This document shows positions 1 to 14,079 of a DNA stretch of 64,000 nt, one piece after another; position 1 is the stretch's first letter; the number at the start of each line of letters is the position of its first letter. The position numbers and the translations under genes are program-made. The notes beneath the pieces are model-generated. The model was not told the origin of the DNA. It did not search any database and saw only the letters and a list, made by a program, of their open reading frames with translations. The stretch covers positions 8,736,327 through 8,800,326 of the forward strand of contig LR746272.1 in the NCBI GenBank assembly GCA_902729315.2, read 5' to 3'. The stretch comes from Spirodela intermedia (taxonomy: Eukaryota; Streptophyta; Magnoliopsida; Alismatales; Araceae).

Positions 1-1791
1 GCGCCCGTACTGATCACCGAGGGAATTAAACGTACATCCTTGTAACATTCAGACCCATAATTCTTCGGAAAATGAGATTGAATCTATGATCTTGTTTGAC
101 TCATCAACTATAGAATTCAGAATGAGTTGACTAAAAGTGTAAACTTACCTACGCTTGACGATAAATTAAGGCATCACGCCACCATACAGCATCTAACCCA
201 TATCCCCCATCTTGCCGACATTTTACTTTATTGGTCAGATGATCCTTGGTCAAATATTTAAGCATACTCAGCTCCGTAATTATTAATTTCCCATTAAATT
301 TAAAAATAGGGAATGAATCCTACATCATTCAATCGGTATCACACGTTCTACCAGTATTTAAACTTGATTTGGTGGAATGATGGCTGATTATTGCCAATGT
401 ATGGACATTCAACTCATGAGCGTTTATTTTCCGGTTCCATAAATGCCATTATCATCAATCCATATCACGCATTTTATTGGCATTTAAAGATATACCTTGG
501 ATAATGTGATCAAACACAAGCATATTCAACGCATAAACTTTTGTTTTTTTAGTCCACAATTTAATATCATATTATTATGATACCCATCATGCGATCCGTC
601 TACCTCGTGCATGGGTCTTGCATGCATGTCCCATTTTCTTCATTCTTCTTTCTCGCACTTCTCTGCAACCTCTTCTTCTCTGAGAACTGGAAGCGAACTG
701 GCGGCTGGCGGCTTGTGGCCTCAGCCATGAACCTCATGCGGAGCGTGGCGGCGGAAGCACCAGCAGCCAGCCGACGGTGGAGCTCTTCTCGGCTCCCCCT
801 ATCTCTCTCTCTCACACACACACACAACACACACATCAAGCAACAGCGTATCCGTGACACCGGAATCGAGTACAGCTCCTGGGATGGTCTCACAACGATG
901 CTTCTAAAAGAGGGATTAGAATGCATTATGTTGCAGCAGAGCTAGACAGAGGGGCAAATTAGGTATTGCTATACATTGGAAATAATTACTTCCATCAACA
1001 AAATATGGGAGGAAAATCGGGGAAAATTGCAAAATGAGGGAGAAGAAGAATGTTTGGGTATTTTCCCATGGAATTTCTGCATTTCAGGATATGAACCGCT
1101 TAAAATTCTCCTTCAAGAAGATGATATTAACGCATATGGGCATCACCACATAACATGGAAGCCCATTTCCCTTCCGAGATAAATCTGACAACTAAATATA
1201 GAATAATATTTATTTTACAGACATTATCACGAGCAGATCGACTGATACAAGTTAATAGCATTCTTGCATCAAGCAGGTCAACAATATTCTGGAATCAAGC
1301 AGCATGAACCTATTAATAGGCAACATTTTCCTCACAAAAATCAACTTAATATGGATGAGAACTTAACATGGTCAACGGTTTCCCGCCTGTTTAATTTCTC
1401 GCATCTTCAATCAACCACCTTCGCCAAGAAAAGGAAGTCAACAATGATTCATCTTCCTCTTTCTTTTCTGTTTGGGCAGTCTTCCATTCTGTGATACAAT
1501 GATTCATCTAAATCCTTCAAATTTCCATAATTATGTTAAAAAATTTACAGGGCTGGAAGATCATACCCCCCACAGAAACAATACCGGATGGAGAAAAAAA
1601 TTAGGTAGGAAGACGGAGCAAGCGGAAGGGCGTCACAAAAATTTATACAGAACAACGGAATACAGAAATAATACACAAGGTCTAAAGATATTCCGTGAAC
1701 AGAGGACAGAGCCAAATAAGAGTAAGAAGAATACTCAGCTTTATATTATAAACACAGTCACTGCACCAAGAGGGCGAGGAGGAAGACTTCA
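1..1791. other. Intergenic, AT-rich, no gene recognised
   Basis: I see no exon chain, RNA gene or clear mobile-element end here. Short open frames exist (for example around 577-945 on the plus strand) but they resemble no family and contain low-complexity CA/CT stretches. The last few hundred bases, up to the stop codon at 1792, should include the 3' UTR of the minus-strand heat-stress factor gene. Confidence 0.6.
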
Positions 1792-3396
1792 TCAGGTCCG
1801 CTCAGCTGGAGTGAGATGACCCATTTGCTCTGTTATGTGGTCAACATTCTTCCTGGTCCACCAGAAATTACCCTTTTCTGTGGTCTTAACGTCGGCTTCT
1901 CTGGAATTTATGTCCTGGCCCTCTGATTGGGACTCCTGGTTGTCAGATGAGCCAGGGGTCTCAGTGAGGAACTGCTCCCAAAACATATCATTCACACCCG
2001 TCCGGGCAGAAGTAGACGAGGGCCCCTTGGTTCGATCCTCTGAGGAAGGATCCTCGGGAGCAGCAGGCGCCGAATTCACATCAATCTGAGAGATCTTCGA
2101 CCGTTCATGATGAAGCTCAATGAGAGGGATGACAGGGCTTTCGGCAAAATCCGTGGACTCCACCAAAACCCCCATTGGCAGCTCGGGTGATCGAGATTGA
2201 AAGCTGAACTCTGTATCCCCAGACGATGGGTGCATTTCTGTGAGAACCACTGATGATCTGTTCGTTGAGATCAAGTCATAAGCTTCCCCAGATGCATGAC
2301 CGACCCTACGAAAGAATTTATCCAGGGAGATCAAGGATGATTCCATCTTCTCAAATGGTTCTGGGTCCAGAACCAGAACAGATGCAGGGTCTGCTCTGTC
2401 AGTGATCTCGGACTGGAAGGGAATTATGTGGGTCTCCTCTAGTCCACCATCATCACCGAGGTAAAGAGATTTGGCCAATCTCCTCTTCCTTCCATGGACC
2501 TCGGATTTCTGGATGAGGCTGGAAAGAAAGCCAGGTCTGTGCAGGGTCGGTCTCAGGAAGGCTATTAGTTGCCGCTGTAGGACCTCCACTTTCCGCAGCC
2601 GCTCCTCCAGAGACTGGATTTCAAATGCCAAAGAATGCTGCTCCTGGGTGTGCTTGTGCAGCTCCACAAGGAGGGCGTTCTTCATGTGTTTCAGTTTCTC
2701 GATCTCCTCCTCGAGCTCCTGCCTTTCCCCCTCGGTTAAGGACCCTGAGGAGCTCTGGTGGTGCAGAGAATGGCTGTGGATCGGCTTCCGGCGGTGAATA
2801 TTCTTCAGGAGATGCTTCTTGCCTCTTATGAATTCATCATTTGCGAATTCCCACTGGTTGGGATCTATTTTTCTGAAGCCCTGATTGAGGAGAAAATGCC
2901 ACGATCTAATCTCAGAGAAGAAAATGAGCATCGCGAGAAAGTCGCCTAAGCATATAATCGCATCTGAATAACGCAGAACTGAAATCAGAAACTTGAAAAC
3001 ATTCTCACTAAGTGAGATAGCGCTATGGAAGAGGATGAAGATCAGCATCATCTCATCGATATTGATGTCGAAATCATATCAAGGACTGGAATAGAGACGA
3101 CGACTGATCTTCCGACGAGGCTTGATACGATTCGAAAGAGAAAAAAAGGGAGCCAGCATAGATGGAAGGATTTCACTCACGTAGGTGTTCAGCTGGCGGA
3201 CGAAGCTGGAGAAGTTGTTGTGCTTGAAGTACTTGGGAAGCAAATCCTTGGAAAACTCGAGCGGGTTCCAAACGATGAAGCTGTTGTTGGCCGCGCCCCA
3301 GGCGACGATGGAGTCGGTGGCGGGGTCATCCACCATCTCATACGTCTTGATCAAAAAGGGCGGCGGCGAATTCGACCCTCCTTCTGATCCGTCCAT
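1792..3396 (-). CDS. HSFA4: Heat-stress transcription factor, class A4 type
   Basis: Nuclear DNA-binding activator of heat and oxidative-stress genes. Exons are 3396-3181 and 2880-1792, giving 434 residues. The single intron interrupts the DNA-binding domain after RQLNTY, the usual HSF position, with GTGAGT donor and CAG acceptor. The DNA-binding domain covers about residues 13-107. A coiled-coil HR-A/B region (about 125-190) has the extended class A spacing, and a basic GRKRRLAK stretch could be the nuclear localisation signal. Class A4 identity rests on the C-terminus: an AHA activation motif [10 protein letters not shown] (about 370-379) and a terminal export-like segment [12 protein letters not shown]. 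The ATG at 3396 was chosen because MDGSEGG leads directly into the domain; the open frame continues upstream but is unlike HSFs. HSFA5 is the main alternative, but the C-terminus favours A4. Confidence 0.93.
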
Positions 3397-4666
3397 GTCG
3401 CGGAAGTCTCCTCCCGAGCGCCTGGAAACCCTATCCACCTCCGCAGCGACCTCGACCTGGCGGAACCTACATCGACACACGCAGGGAAAGAGGACGAGGA
3501 GCTCCGGCGACCCCTCCTCCCCTCGAATTCGACCTGGGAAGCACAGCGGACGGGTTTCCTCCTGCTCGTCTCAATATCGGAGGGCTTCCGCCAGGGGGAG
3601 AAGAGCTAATTCGGGGAAAAGGGCAGACGCCAAAAGGGTAACAATTTGGAAAGGGAGATAAAGGAAAGATCCCCTCCTCCAATGAGGAACGTCCGTGACT
3701 CTAGAGAGAGGGGGGGCGAGAGAGAGTTTTCTTCTTTAGCTTAGGAGCCCGCCATGAACGGCCTCCCGGACCAGCTTGTCCCCAAAACTTAATTCCAATT
3801 GCAAAGACATGATCTGATGGGTTCCAAGGAAATATTTCTGCAACTGACCCAGAAGTGACGCCTGATCAGATCCATGGTACCCGCGGGAGTAGCAGCAATA
3901 TTGACTTCGAGGAAGGAGAATCGGTCTGGGTTTCTAGAGAAGATGAAGAGGGGAGCGAGCCCGCCACCACGTTGACTTTTCTAAGGGGTCTATCCGTAGG
4001 TAATATATCGCCTTTACGTGGACGCTTATGGCGATCCCCCCGTCAACGTCAACTTGACCAAAGATTTGCCTAAATATCGTCCTAACCATGGAAAGTGAGG
4101 GATTCAATCCCCCCCAAACCCCGACACAATGAGAAGGTTCTACCCGACATAATCCGGCTGGTCCGAAAATTCGGTGTAAAATTAACCTTTTCCCTCTTGG
4201 CCCTCGACGGAGCTAGCCGCCACAGGAGGTCAAAGGAGAGAGAAGGGCCCGCCGCTCGCCCAGAAATCGCCACTCCCGCGACCGACTCGATCGCCGCCGG
4301 CGACGATTTCCCCGCGGCTCGTGGAGGAACAACAACAACAACCATCCTTGTCGTTTGCTCCCTTCTAGAACACGAAGCTTCCTCCCGACCGACCCCTCCA
4401 ACCCCCCGGGGCACGCGTTGGCCTGTCCTCGCTTACCCGTGGAAAGAAACCCGTTCTAGAAAGTTTCTAATTTCCACGATTATTTACTTACCAACCGTCA
4501 ATGCGGAGCATAGATACAGATGATTACATTCATGCACAAACTTACTATATATGTACATTTCTCGAATCCCATGAATGGAAAATACGTCCGCTTCAGGATG
4601 TTCGAAAGAATAGGTGCCCTTGTTCAGAGCATAGATGCTGGATTTGCTGTTGGCGGGCCGACTCTG
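3397..4666. other. HSFA4-like gene 5' flank and spacer
   Basis: About 1.27 kb lies between the start of the heat-stress factor gene and the stop of the next minus-strand gene, so it should contain the factor's promoter and 5' leader. A purine-rich GA tract is visible near 3700-3728. Several frames stay open because of base composition, but none looks like a protein family. I could not place a convincing TATA box. Confidence 0.5.
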
Positions 4667-7600
4667 TCAGACGTCCAGCCTCTGGAACAGCTCCGACAGA
4701 GCCCGGTAGAGGATGGCGGCGGCGGGCGGCCGGGGCAATGATCCCAGGAGAATCTCCGACGAGTCAATGGACGAACTCCCATAAAACCGCGAGTTTTCCG
4801 ACGCTCTGGTCACGACCATGCTTCCTTCCAGGGAGCATCCGACGAAGGCCCCTGAGGATTCCATAAAGAGTGAGCAACTTAAGTGAGCTGATGGGCACAG
4901 GATTCACAAATAAAGATCGCACCTTTACTGCAGCTGTATGTGTAGCAGGCGGCACAGCCCCCATCACCGGCACGCAGGTCAGCATTGGCAGCTCGCCCGA
5001 AAACCCCGGCAGCTGCACTGAGACCAGCTCCAACTGAGAAGTGCCCATTTCCGCTGAAGGTCCTGATGGCATCTTTGTTCCTCAAGACTATAATATAATC
5101 GGTCAATTCCCCTCCCCCCTATGAAGAAACATGGAATGTACCGGTTAATCATTGCGCACCATCCACTTAAAATCAGAGATGTACAAAAGTCTTTATCAAT
5201 GTATATATATATACGCATGTGTGGGGAAGCATCATACCTGGGGGCCCCACCCAACGCCGAAGGTGGAAATGGCAGATGGTGGAGACCAGGATCCATCTTC
5301 TCTACGAGCGACAACCAACCCGGTTCCAATGTTATAAGTAACCATCAGCCCAACTTTGACGACGGTGAGTATTGCGAGGCCTTTCGCCTGCCTCAGCACA
5401 GCTTGAGGGATGGATTTCTCAGGTCTGAGGGAACCCACCTGAGTAGTAATTTCTCATCGCCATCAGCTTATAGGTCAGTTTTATTTCATAATTTCACCAC
5501 ATGATTCACAAGAGAATGTTTGAAATAATTAAAGGGCATAGTGATAAAAAATAAATTATAAATCAAGAATCCCCAAGTACTTGGACAAATCTAAGGGTGT
5601 TATTTTGGACTACGTTGCCTAGATCTCTCATTCATAGATGAGAATGTTTAGGTTTTAATGAAGTTGAAGGATTAACCGACCAGAGCCAATTTGGAAAAAA
5701 AGATTAAATAATCCTTTTGTCCCCGTCAAACAAGCAACATACTGCTTTGAAGAATCTGTGTTTCTTGTCTCAGCAACCTGTTCAACCCGAAGTTCCTGCA
5801 TGTTCCCACCAGACAAGGGTTCCCCACTAACAATGACCAAAGAAAAAGTAAATGTAGGAAACAGCCTAATCTCACAGGTTCATGGTTATTCATTGTATTT
5901 CCTTACTAAATCAAAAGAAGACTCGGACTACCCAATTCTAGTTGCGAATCTTCAACTGATTGAATCATGCAATGTCTTTCGGAGGGTCACCTAGCATTTT
6001 CTACAGTACTTGTGAATTAGCATTGCCATTTTTTTTCTTTTTGACTTGTGCTCAATATTTTCCCCAGGAACAATCCGACATACGGTGATGTTTTCAACCT
6101 ATATGAACTGGTTGCCAACCATCCTCAACACCTGACAACAAGAAAGAAGGGAGAACCATAATATTTCTTAAAATCAAAGTGCCACCATTTGTATGGTTTT
6201 TAACGCGGGTTTTTAATGATAAAAAATATTTTACAAGGGAAAACTGTAATGATCAGAGTATTGCAGAATCAGGGATTGGACCAACTCAAAACGACCAGAC
6301 AAACAAGCCACAATGGCGTTCATCATACCTTAGAATAGCCACGGAGCGTGTTAGCTGCTTTGTAAATCTCGTGCTCCATGGACTGCCCCCACGGGAAGTT
6401 TATCCACGATCTGAGTGTGCTGAGATCAGTCAGATCATGTGTGGGTACCTGTGATGCAGGGCTCACCTTATCCATCAAGAACGGCTGAACAGACTCAAGC
6501 CGCACACAACACACATCACACACTCGCTGTGGGTCACAGGCCCGAAACTTCTGCGGCAACAAGCTCTTCCCTTTTGAGCAATCGCTGCAGAATATACCAC
6601 CACAGAAGCGACAATGGTGTCGAGAGCACATGATGGGATGGAACCTCACACCACACAGCATGCAGGCAGAAGCAGCACTGTCCGGTAGCCATCTTGGGGG
6701 CTCAGTGTCCAGAATTTCCATGGTGTTGCTAAAATTAGCCTCTGTCAGAGTATGTGCCATCTCCTTCCACGCTTGGTCGAGTAGGTGAGTGGATATCCAG
6801 GAGATCCTGCAACTCTGGAGCTCCCCAGATGTCAGGGCGGTCATTTTGCCTCTTGCAGTAAGAATCATCTCCGAGACAACGTCCCACAGGGTCATTTCCT
6901 TATCTTCCCCGACAAATTGACCCCATCCCATGTCCTCTTCGGGGAAGAATTCCCCGTTGGAGCAGAAACCTTTGGCCCATTGGTCGTGATCCTGTTCAGA
7001 CATTGGTGGCACAGACACGGGTATCCACACGCCAGTCTCCTCGTGGAGAGGAGCATCATAATAAAAGTATCTGCCTGTCTTCCTACCACCAGAAACATGA
7101 GGATCATCGGGGTCATAATCATGGGCCAGGGCCACCTCTTGTGTCGGAGGACCACTGGTAACCAGGGCTAGCTTATCATAATCTTCATTTCGCACCTCCT
7201 CATCACCCGCTCCCTAATTCCAATTTCCGGATAAGGTGAGGAGATTGGATCATTTGAAATTTAGAAATGTCAAATATACGGAGAAAGGTAACACAAATGA
7301 TTTGGAATCATTGATGCAGGCAGGAAAAGACGAATCTGTTGAGTATTCATGATTCATAACCCAACCAATTAATCTGCATGGTAAACATGGGGGTAAAACA
7401 CGGAAATGAGAATCAAAGAATGACGATGAGGTAATGATTAACATGCTACTTGATTATTTTCCATTAAAAATTGAGAGAAAAGCCGTTGAGATCATGACGA
7501 AAATGACGGAAAAAAGACGAAAGAGGCTATTCCTCCGTCCTTGAAGTTGAATCTGACAAAACAGAGGTCACGGTAGAATAATTCCAGTCCAGAGACGAAG

Positions 7601-7901
7601 CGATAAAAAGAAAATAATGCTCGCCTTTTCTGATCAACGAACGGACGGACGGACAATTCGATCAGTCTAAGAAACCGAGCAACAAACGAAAGAGAGATTA
7701 TACCTGGACATAGGGGCTTCCCCCGAGACCCCCACGCCCGTCATCCTCCGAATCACCCTCTTCCTCTCCTTCTTCCCTTCGAGAGTCCGAACGAGCCCAA
7801 ATCCTTCCTCCTCGGCGGGCGGCGCCGTCCCTGCTTTCAAGGACGGCCGGGGGGACCGCCTCGTCGCCCTCCACAGACGGGTAGAGCTTGTGATCAGCCA
7901 T
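4667..7901 (-). CDS. FYVE zinc finger plus SYLF (DUF500) domain protein
   Basis: Likely phosphoinositide-binding protein of endosomal or other membranes. FYVE fingers bind PI3P and SYLF domains bind phosphoinositides; its plant role is not settled. Exons are 7901-7704, about 7195-6329, 5438-5238, 5118-4923 and 4851-4667, giving about 548 residues. The FYVE domain (about residues 235-301) has the ligand-binding SRHHCRFCGG motif and paired cysteines. It is followed by a SYLF domain (about 335-540) recognised from PEKSIPQAVLRQAKGLAIL, GTGLVVARREDGSWSPPSAI and LRAGDGGCAACYTYSCSKG. The N-terminal 65 residues are acidic and low complexity. The start of exon 2 could be 7198 instead of 7195, since GAG and GTG both follow an AG; both keep frame. 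Arabidopsis At1g29800 and At3g43230 have this architecture. Confidence 0.9.
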
Positions 7902-9038
7902 CAAGGGGACCGGCCACGGGGAGCCGTCTCTGCCGTGAAATCCTCGCAAAGAGGGCAAGGAAACCCGGCGCAATTAGATGGAGGAAACATCCTCGTCGGG
8001 AAGACGGATGCGTGCCGTCTTAAATCCTACGCAGCAATAAAAATATACTACTACCAAGAAAATTGCTCAAAAAGTATTTATGAATCACCAAAAAACATAA
8101 AAAATATAATTACGACATTTTAAAACAAGATATTTAAATTAGTAACCCCCCACGCTCGTATAATTGAGCGTGTAATACACAGCATAAAGGAGAGGAGGGT
8201 TTTGTTTGAAAAAAACCACAGACGTGCGATCCCCGACACGACCCACGCTCTGCAGGTGACGTGTTCTCACGGGCTCCGTGGCACGTGTGTCACGTCCGAT
8301 GCCATCCTCTCTCTCTCTCTCTCTCTCTCTGAGCGTGCCACGAATTTATCGAAAAATGGTGTCGAAAATAACTGTAATCGATTTAGTCGGACTTATTTCG
8401 CTGACCTCAATGATTCGTCTCGCTGTCTACCTCGTCGCCATCTCGGTTTTTTCCTCATTCCGTAAATATTTTCCCGATTTTTTCCCTAGCAGAAAAATAT
8501 AAAAAATTCAGAAATCTCGAATAATTTACACTCCACGAAATGAGGATTTTGTAGAAATATCCGTACCCTTTCAAGAGATATGCACGGCGATTCCTGCGTG
8601 CCGGAAACCGGGTTCGTCAGCGGCGAAACAAAGCGGGTGAGGTATAAGCCCGAGTATCCGGACGCCCCCGCGTGGGGCTCTCGTGAACGACGTTTTCTCT
8701 CTGTTCGGCTCACCGATTTTCTTCCATTTCTAGAGAAATTCTCCAAATCTCTCACACCTCTGAGTCCACTCTTTCATTCTTATCTCTTCCTTCTCCTGAT
8801 CCCTTTTGTCTTTGATCTTGGACGAAACCTTAGCTCCTGTTAATACCAGTTTGGTGCTTATATCGTGCGTCTCGTTGTCCTGCTTTCTTCCCTTCCTTTT
8901 TCTCCTTCCGAGGTCGCGGAATTTTCAGGCCCTCTCCTGGTTGCGTTCCCTTTCCTTTGATCTTCATCGGAACCCTAGTTTTATTTTCTTTAAATTAATT
9001 CGACGAGAACGGCCTTCGTCTCTCTCCGTACACCTCTC
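7902..9038. promoter_or_regulatory. Divergent promoter region
   Basis: This 1.14-kb region separates two head-to-head genes, so it should hold both promoters and 5' leaders. A (CT)12 microsatellite lies at 8307-8330, and CACGTGT/ACGTGT cores sit just before it at about 8282-8295. I could not assign a transcription start for either gene. Confidence 0.5.
8307..8330. repeat. (CT)n microsatellite
   Basis: A perfect dinucleotide run of about 12 CT units in the divergent promoter region. CT/GA tracts are common in plant promoters and 5' leaders. Confidence 0.9.
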
Positions 9039-12000
9039 ATGTCCGTGGAGCGGCAGCTGGAGGGATGGGAGGAGATGCAGCGCCAAGGACAGGACTTGGC
9101 AGATCGGCTGGCGCAAGGCTTCAGTGGCCTGCTCCAGTCGCACATCACCCCTCCACCCTTCTCTTGGCCTGCACAGCAGAAACTGAAGAATCCGTTTGAT
9201 CATGAGGTCCTTATCCCCACCAATTGGAATCTCGCGCTGCCTTTGGCTGTCGACCACTCCGCCAGCAACGGTGGAGTGTCCGCCATCTTTGACATAGGGA
9301 ACAAGCTGGGCCAGGCAGGAGCGGAGCTCGGAGCCTGCATCAATGGAGTGGTTCAACAATTCTTCCGGCATCTGCCGATGCCGTTTCGGCAGGACGACGA
9401 TGGGAAGCCTGCTGCTTTAATCACGGCAGACCTGGAGGGCAGAAGAGTAGGCAACACAATGGTGGAGAGGTGTAGAGGGGAGCTTGGTCAAGTAGAGGGA
9501 ATGTTTGGAAACTCTGGGTCCCTGGGTTCTGTGGTTGGTTTGGATGAATTTGGGGAGGAAGATGGATTCGACTTCGATCTGAAATCTTCCGCTCATTTTG
9601 CCAGGCCGCAAGTAAGTTTTAGTCTTGAAATTCATACTTGGCCAATGAATACCCTAGTTGATCATCTCTGTGTCATCAAGTATTCTTCATCCACAGAAGA
9701 ACCCACCATGATTGATGTTTAGGTTGTTGCATCAGTCCGAATAAGATCGTTGTAGAGAATTGTAACCACCTGAAATGCCTGGTATCATGCTGAAATTATA
9801 CATATCTTTGAACAATAGGTATCGTTTGTTCTCTACATTTATCAGAAAAGATATATTCAAGATTTTTTTTTAGAATTTTGCAGAAACAACGTCTGTAAGA
9901 CTTTAATGTGATCCTAAGGATCCCATGAGAGGTCAATCATTGCTTGTTTTACATGAAACTTTAATTTTTATTCAACAAAGATCGTCGATTTAATGAACCT
10001 TTTCTAGAAGTTGTGTATAAGTCATATCCTGATTGCATCTTCAACCTTGGTTTTGGCAATATTGATCAAAACCCTAAGTGTCAGGTTATCTACTGAAGAG
10101 AGCTGAACCTCTGGAGTGTGTTTTTGATTGCTTTTTAGGGCTCCAAAAGAGAGCCATCTACCACATTTCTTTGATTTATTCATGCTTCTGCTTTTCTGTG
10201 TATGGTAATTTTTTAAAATTATCTTGGAGAAAGATTGATAGAATTCTAGTTATAATTTGATTTTACAGCATTAAGAACTAATGTTAGGCCGGTTTCTCGT
10301 CAATATATTAGATATGTTGATTAAATTCTACCTTTTGCTTACCTTGGGGGTTGTTGTTTATGGAAGCATTATTCCATTATTAAGATGATATTTTTCATAA
10401 TTTGCCGACAGCACCAAGGGGATTTCTTCATATTAGAGACAAGAAATTTCGAAAATGGCTTATATTTTTGGTCGTTAGCTCGCCCTCTTTTTGTTGTACC
10501 TGAATCTACACAGAAAATCTTTCGGCTTGTAGAATATGCTATCCAGTTGAGTCGATTTTGAACGTATGTTGAGTCATTTAACTTCTATCAATTTACTAGC
10601 TTGGTTCATATTGAAGAGCTCTTTTTTTTTTTTGGTTGAGGGATATTATTTGGTGATATTCCATCTATGAGATAAGATGGGGCACGTCTGCATAAGATAC
10701 TCCCCATAAACCATGTGGACTTACAGATAAGTTACATTGGAAAAGTATGAGCCTGTAAATAATACAAGTATATGTTTTTTGTGTAAAACCTTGAATTATC
10801 TAAGCTCTAGTGATATTAGCTTTGTAACCTCGTTATTTATTTCTGTATTATCTTTTTCAGGGGAGCATGAATTTTACGTCAACATATGACAGCAGAACAC
10901 GTGATATTGAAAGTTCTTTAGTTGCCCGAGGAGACCTGTGGAGAGCAGAAGCTTCTCATGGGGGCTCTAATCGTGGAAATGAGAATTCCCCTCTCTTTCT
11001 CATTCAGCTCGGACCAGTCTTATTCGTCCGGGATACAACACTTCTCTTGCCTGTTCACTTATCAAAGCAGCATTTGCTTTGGTATGGATATGATCGAAAG
11101 GTAATTTATTTCCTTCTCTGGGAATGATTCTTTTTGTGAACCCTACCTTCTTCTTTTTTTATTTTCTTGAATTTAATTTCTTTGTGGTGGCAATGCTCCA
11201 CTTTTTTGCATTGATAACTTTCAATTTCCTTTTCCCCTCGTTTTTGTTTTTTAATGTTTTGGACCCTGGTGTTTTTCTACTAGTTTTGGTGACTTTACAT
11301 CATTTGTATACTTAGTTGTGTCTTTGTATCCCATTCAATTTAAACTTTACATTTGTCAACTTCTTATATATGTTCTTCTGATCATGCATTATGCTGTGCC
11401 GTGTGCTAGAAGAACATTTCAGCATTTGGGCTTTCTTTTCTTTGTGCTTGTGTGTTGTAAGGCTAGTGCTATACGACCGGTTTACTTTTGACTGAAAAAC
11501 AAAAGAACTGCAGTAGTGTCTCAAAGACCCTGCCATATTGCTAGGTGAAAAGACAAAGGGAATTAACTTTCTACATTTGGTCCCCTCCCAGATGACTTGA
11601 AAGTTTTGAATATTTGTGAGATTGTGGAAGAAATCATGTTGTTATGAATAGAAATGCGTGCTGCATTCATACCCAGTTGAATATCTGGAGAGGTTCATTG
11701 TTTCTATGGATTAATGAAGTGATTGCCACCAATATGTGAGTCACATTTGATAAGTGTACGTGTAGAGGGCATCTGTATTATGTGTCCATGTGGAATGCAT
11801 TTTTTTATCTTTTGCATCGTCGCAGTTGCATTGTACAGCCACTAGGGGGTCGGTGTATCAGGCCATGGGAGCTGATAAGTGACATGAGTCATCGCCTATC
11901 CTATTATCATAGCTCTTCTCCTATCTGTCTTCTTTCCAGGCATATGCATATGCTCGTTTACTCGTCTTTGAGCCTGCAACTGGGTAATTGGCTTACCCTT

Positions 12001-14079
12001 CACATTACTGATAGTGATTTGTTTTTCTTCTTCATTCAGAATGGAATGCATTCTCTTTGTCCTGCTATATGGTCAAAGCATAGAAGATGGCTGTTGATGT
12101 CAATGATATGTCTCAATCCATTGGCGTGTGTAAGTGCCTATTCCATTCCCCTTGTTAAACTCATATTCTTTTATTCCTATATTAATTTAGATGGAATGAA
12201 TTCTAATGTCTTGATATGGCCTCACTTTGACTTTGATTTCATCCTTGTTACAGTCATTCATGGATTTGCAGTTCCCAAATGGGCAGCTTACTTATGTGGC
12301 TGGTGAGGGCTTGAACACCAGTGCTTTCTTTCCTTTATTTGGTGGATTGCTCCAGGTTCAAGGTCAATATCCTGGTGAAACAAAATTTAGCTTCTCTTGC
12401 AAGGTTGGTTCTTTATTCGTGAAATAATCTGTCATTAACCTCACTCTTGACGTTTCAATTATAGATGCCATATAATATATTCCTTGTTTTGTTGTTCCTT
12501 TTAAATCTTATATAGGTATGTGCGTGTTCATTATTGTCTACGGATTTTTAAATTTTGCATTATTTACTAACCAATGAAAATGAATAACATGTGCCTTTTC
12601 CTAGGACCCTATCCATTCTCTGAATCTGCACCTTTTCCTCTATCTGCTTGGGTTCTATCATCTTGATTTAACTTAAAGTTTATATATATAGGTGATATTT
12701 AATAATTAAGATGATTCGTCTTATTTAATAGATTATGGAATCCAAAAAGTGTATGGGTTAATGTTTCTTTCATCCCTGCCCTTTCCATTGGGATTTAGGT
12801 CGTCTTTATTGTAAACAAAATCATTATTATTGTCAGTCATGCTGATGATATGCCACCAGAACTTAAATAATCCTCTGAGTTGTCTGCATCTTGACCACTC
12901 TGTGTTGTGTTTTGGGCAGAATAAGTGGGGAACTCGTATTTCACCCATGATGCAGTGGCCTGATAAATCTTTTTCTCTTGGGGTTATGCAACCTTTAGCA
13001 TGGAAGAGATGTGGTCTGATGGTGCGCCCGAGTATTCAGTTCAGGTGTGGGCCTATATAACCTTTTCACGTACAACATTTTCCAATCGTGTCGATTTTAC
13101 TTGCCAATTTTACTTATTTATGCAGTCGCCTCAATCACCTTATAAAATACGTGTCGCCTACAGCTCTGAGGCGGCAGTTGATTCAGATCCATGCATAATT
13201 TAACTATTTTTTCTACTTTCCAAAATATGGAAACTGGGATTTTTTCTGTTTTCACTAATGTAAATGTGTTTAATGAGTCATTCCGGAGTGTTAGCATGGC
13301 TGTGAGACTGACGAAAGGTAGTTTGGGGTGGGGTGAGTGGTTGGTTCAAAGGTTGTCGGTCATTTGTAAACTATATTTGGCAAGAGGAGATGGCTAAGAA
13401 GTTGGATGCTTTCAAACAGGCTGACTGATGCAGCAGGGGTTGGGGGTTATGCTTCCTTGCTTACTTTTTTCTAGGATCCGTTTTTAATGAGTACTATATT
13501 ATTTATTTCATGAGCATGTGTCACTCTTCATCCATTCTGCCGGCTTTTCCATTAGCCCCCTTCTTCAGGAGGTCAACCAATTTCATATTTCCGATTTGAG
13601 AAAGCAATAGCCATCAGGGCGACTAGTTCTTGAGCATGGTCTGGGAATATACATTTGATGCGTTCCTTCTTGTTTCTAGCTTATGCCCTACATTGGGCGG
13701 AAGCAACCCTGGCTTGCAGACAGAGGTCATCCACTCTGTGGAGGAGAACATCAGTCTCGTCTTGGGCCACTGGTGTGCGACCCATCCTTCTGTGTATGCA
13801 TCAGTCGCTGTAAGTTTGCACCGGCTTCAGTCCCCTTCTCTTCTCTTATTTTCTCATATTTATAAGCTAATCATCTTTTACACACCTGATTCATTCGTCT
13901 GTCCATTCATTGGGTGTCTCGTGGATTGATTTATTTATTTATTTATTGAGCAGCTTGGGAGGTCCAAATTTAATGGGCATGTGGGGAGCTCTGGAGTGGT
14001 TCTAAGAGTAGAGAAGCCTCTCAGCAACTTTGGCCGCCCTTCGTTCTCGATCCAGTTGAACAGTGGTGTTGAGTTCTGA
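9039..14079 (+). CDS. Conserved plant protein of unknown function, seven exons
   Basis: I recognise this as a conserved land-plant protein but not by function. Exons are 9039-9611, 10861-11100, 12040-12129, 12254-12403, 12920-13044, 13680-13809 and 13954-14079. All junctions are GT-AG and phases match, giving 477 residues. The N-terminus (MSVERQLEGWEEMQRQGQDL) is amphipathic. The middle and C-terminal parts are made of short glycine-rich, alternating hydrophobic strands ending in the motif SIQLNSGVEF at the very end. That pattern would suit an antiparallel beta-rich or beta-barrel fold, but this is only an inference. No signal peptide or catalytic motif is evident. The introns, especially 9612-10860 and 11101-12039, are T-rich and I see nothing else in them. 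Confidence 0.85.

Noticed and set aside
577-945. 122-codon open frame on the plus strand
   Set aside because: Contains a CA/CT low-complexity tract, shows no homology that I recognise and has no splice partners.
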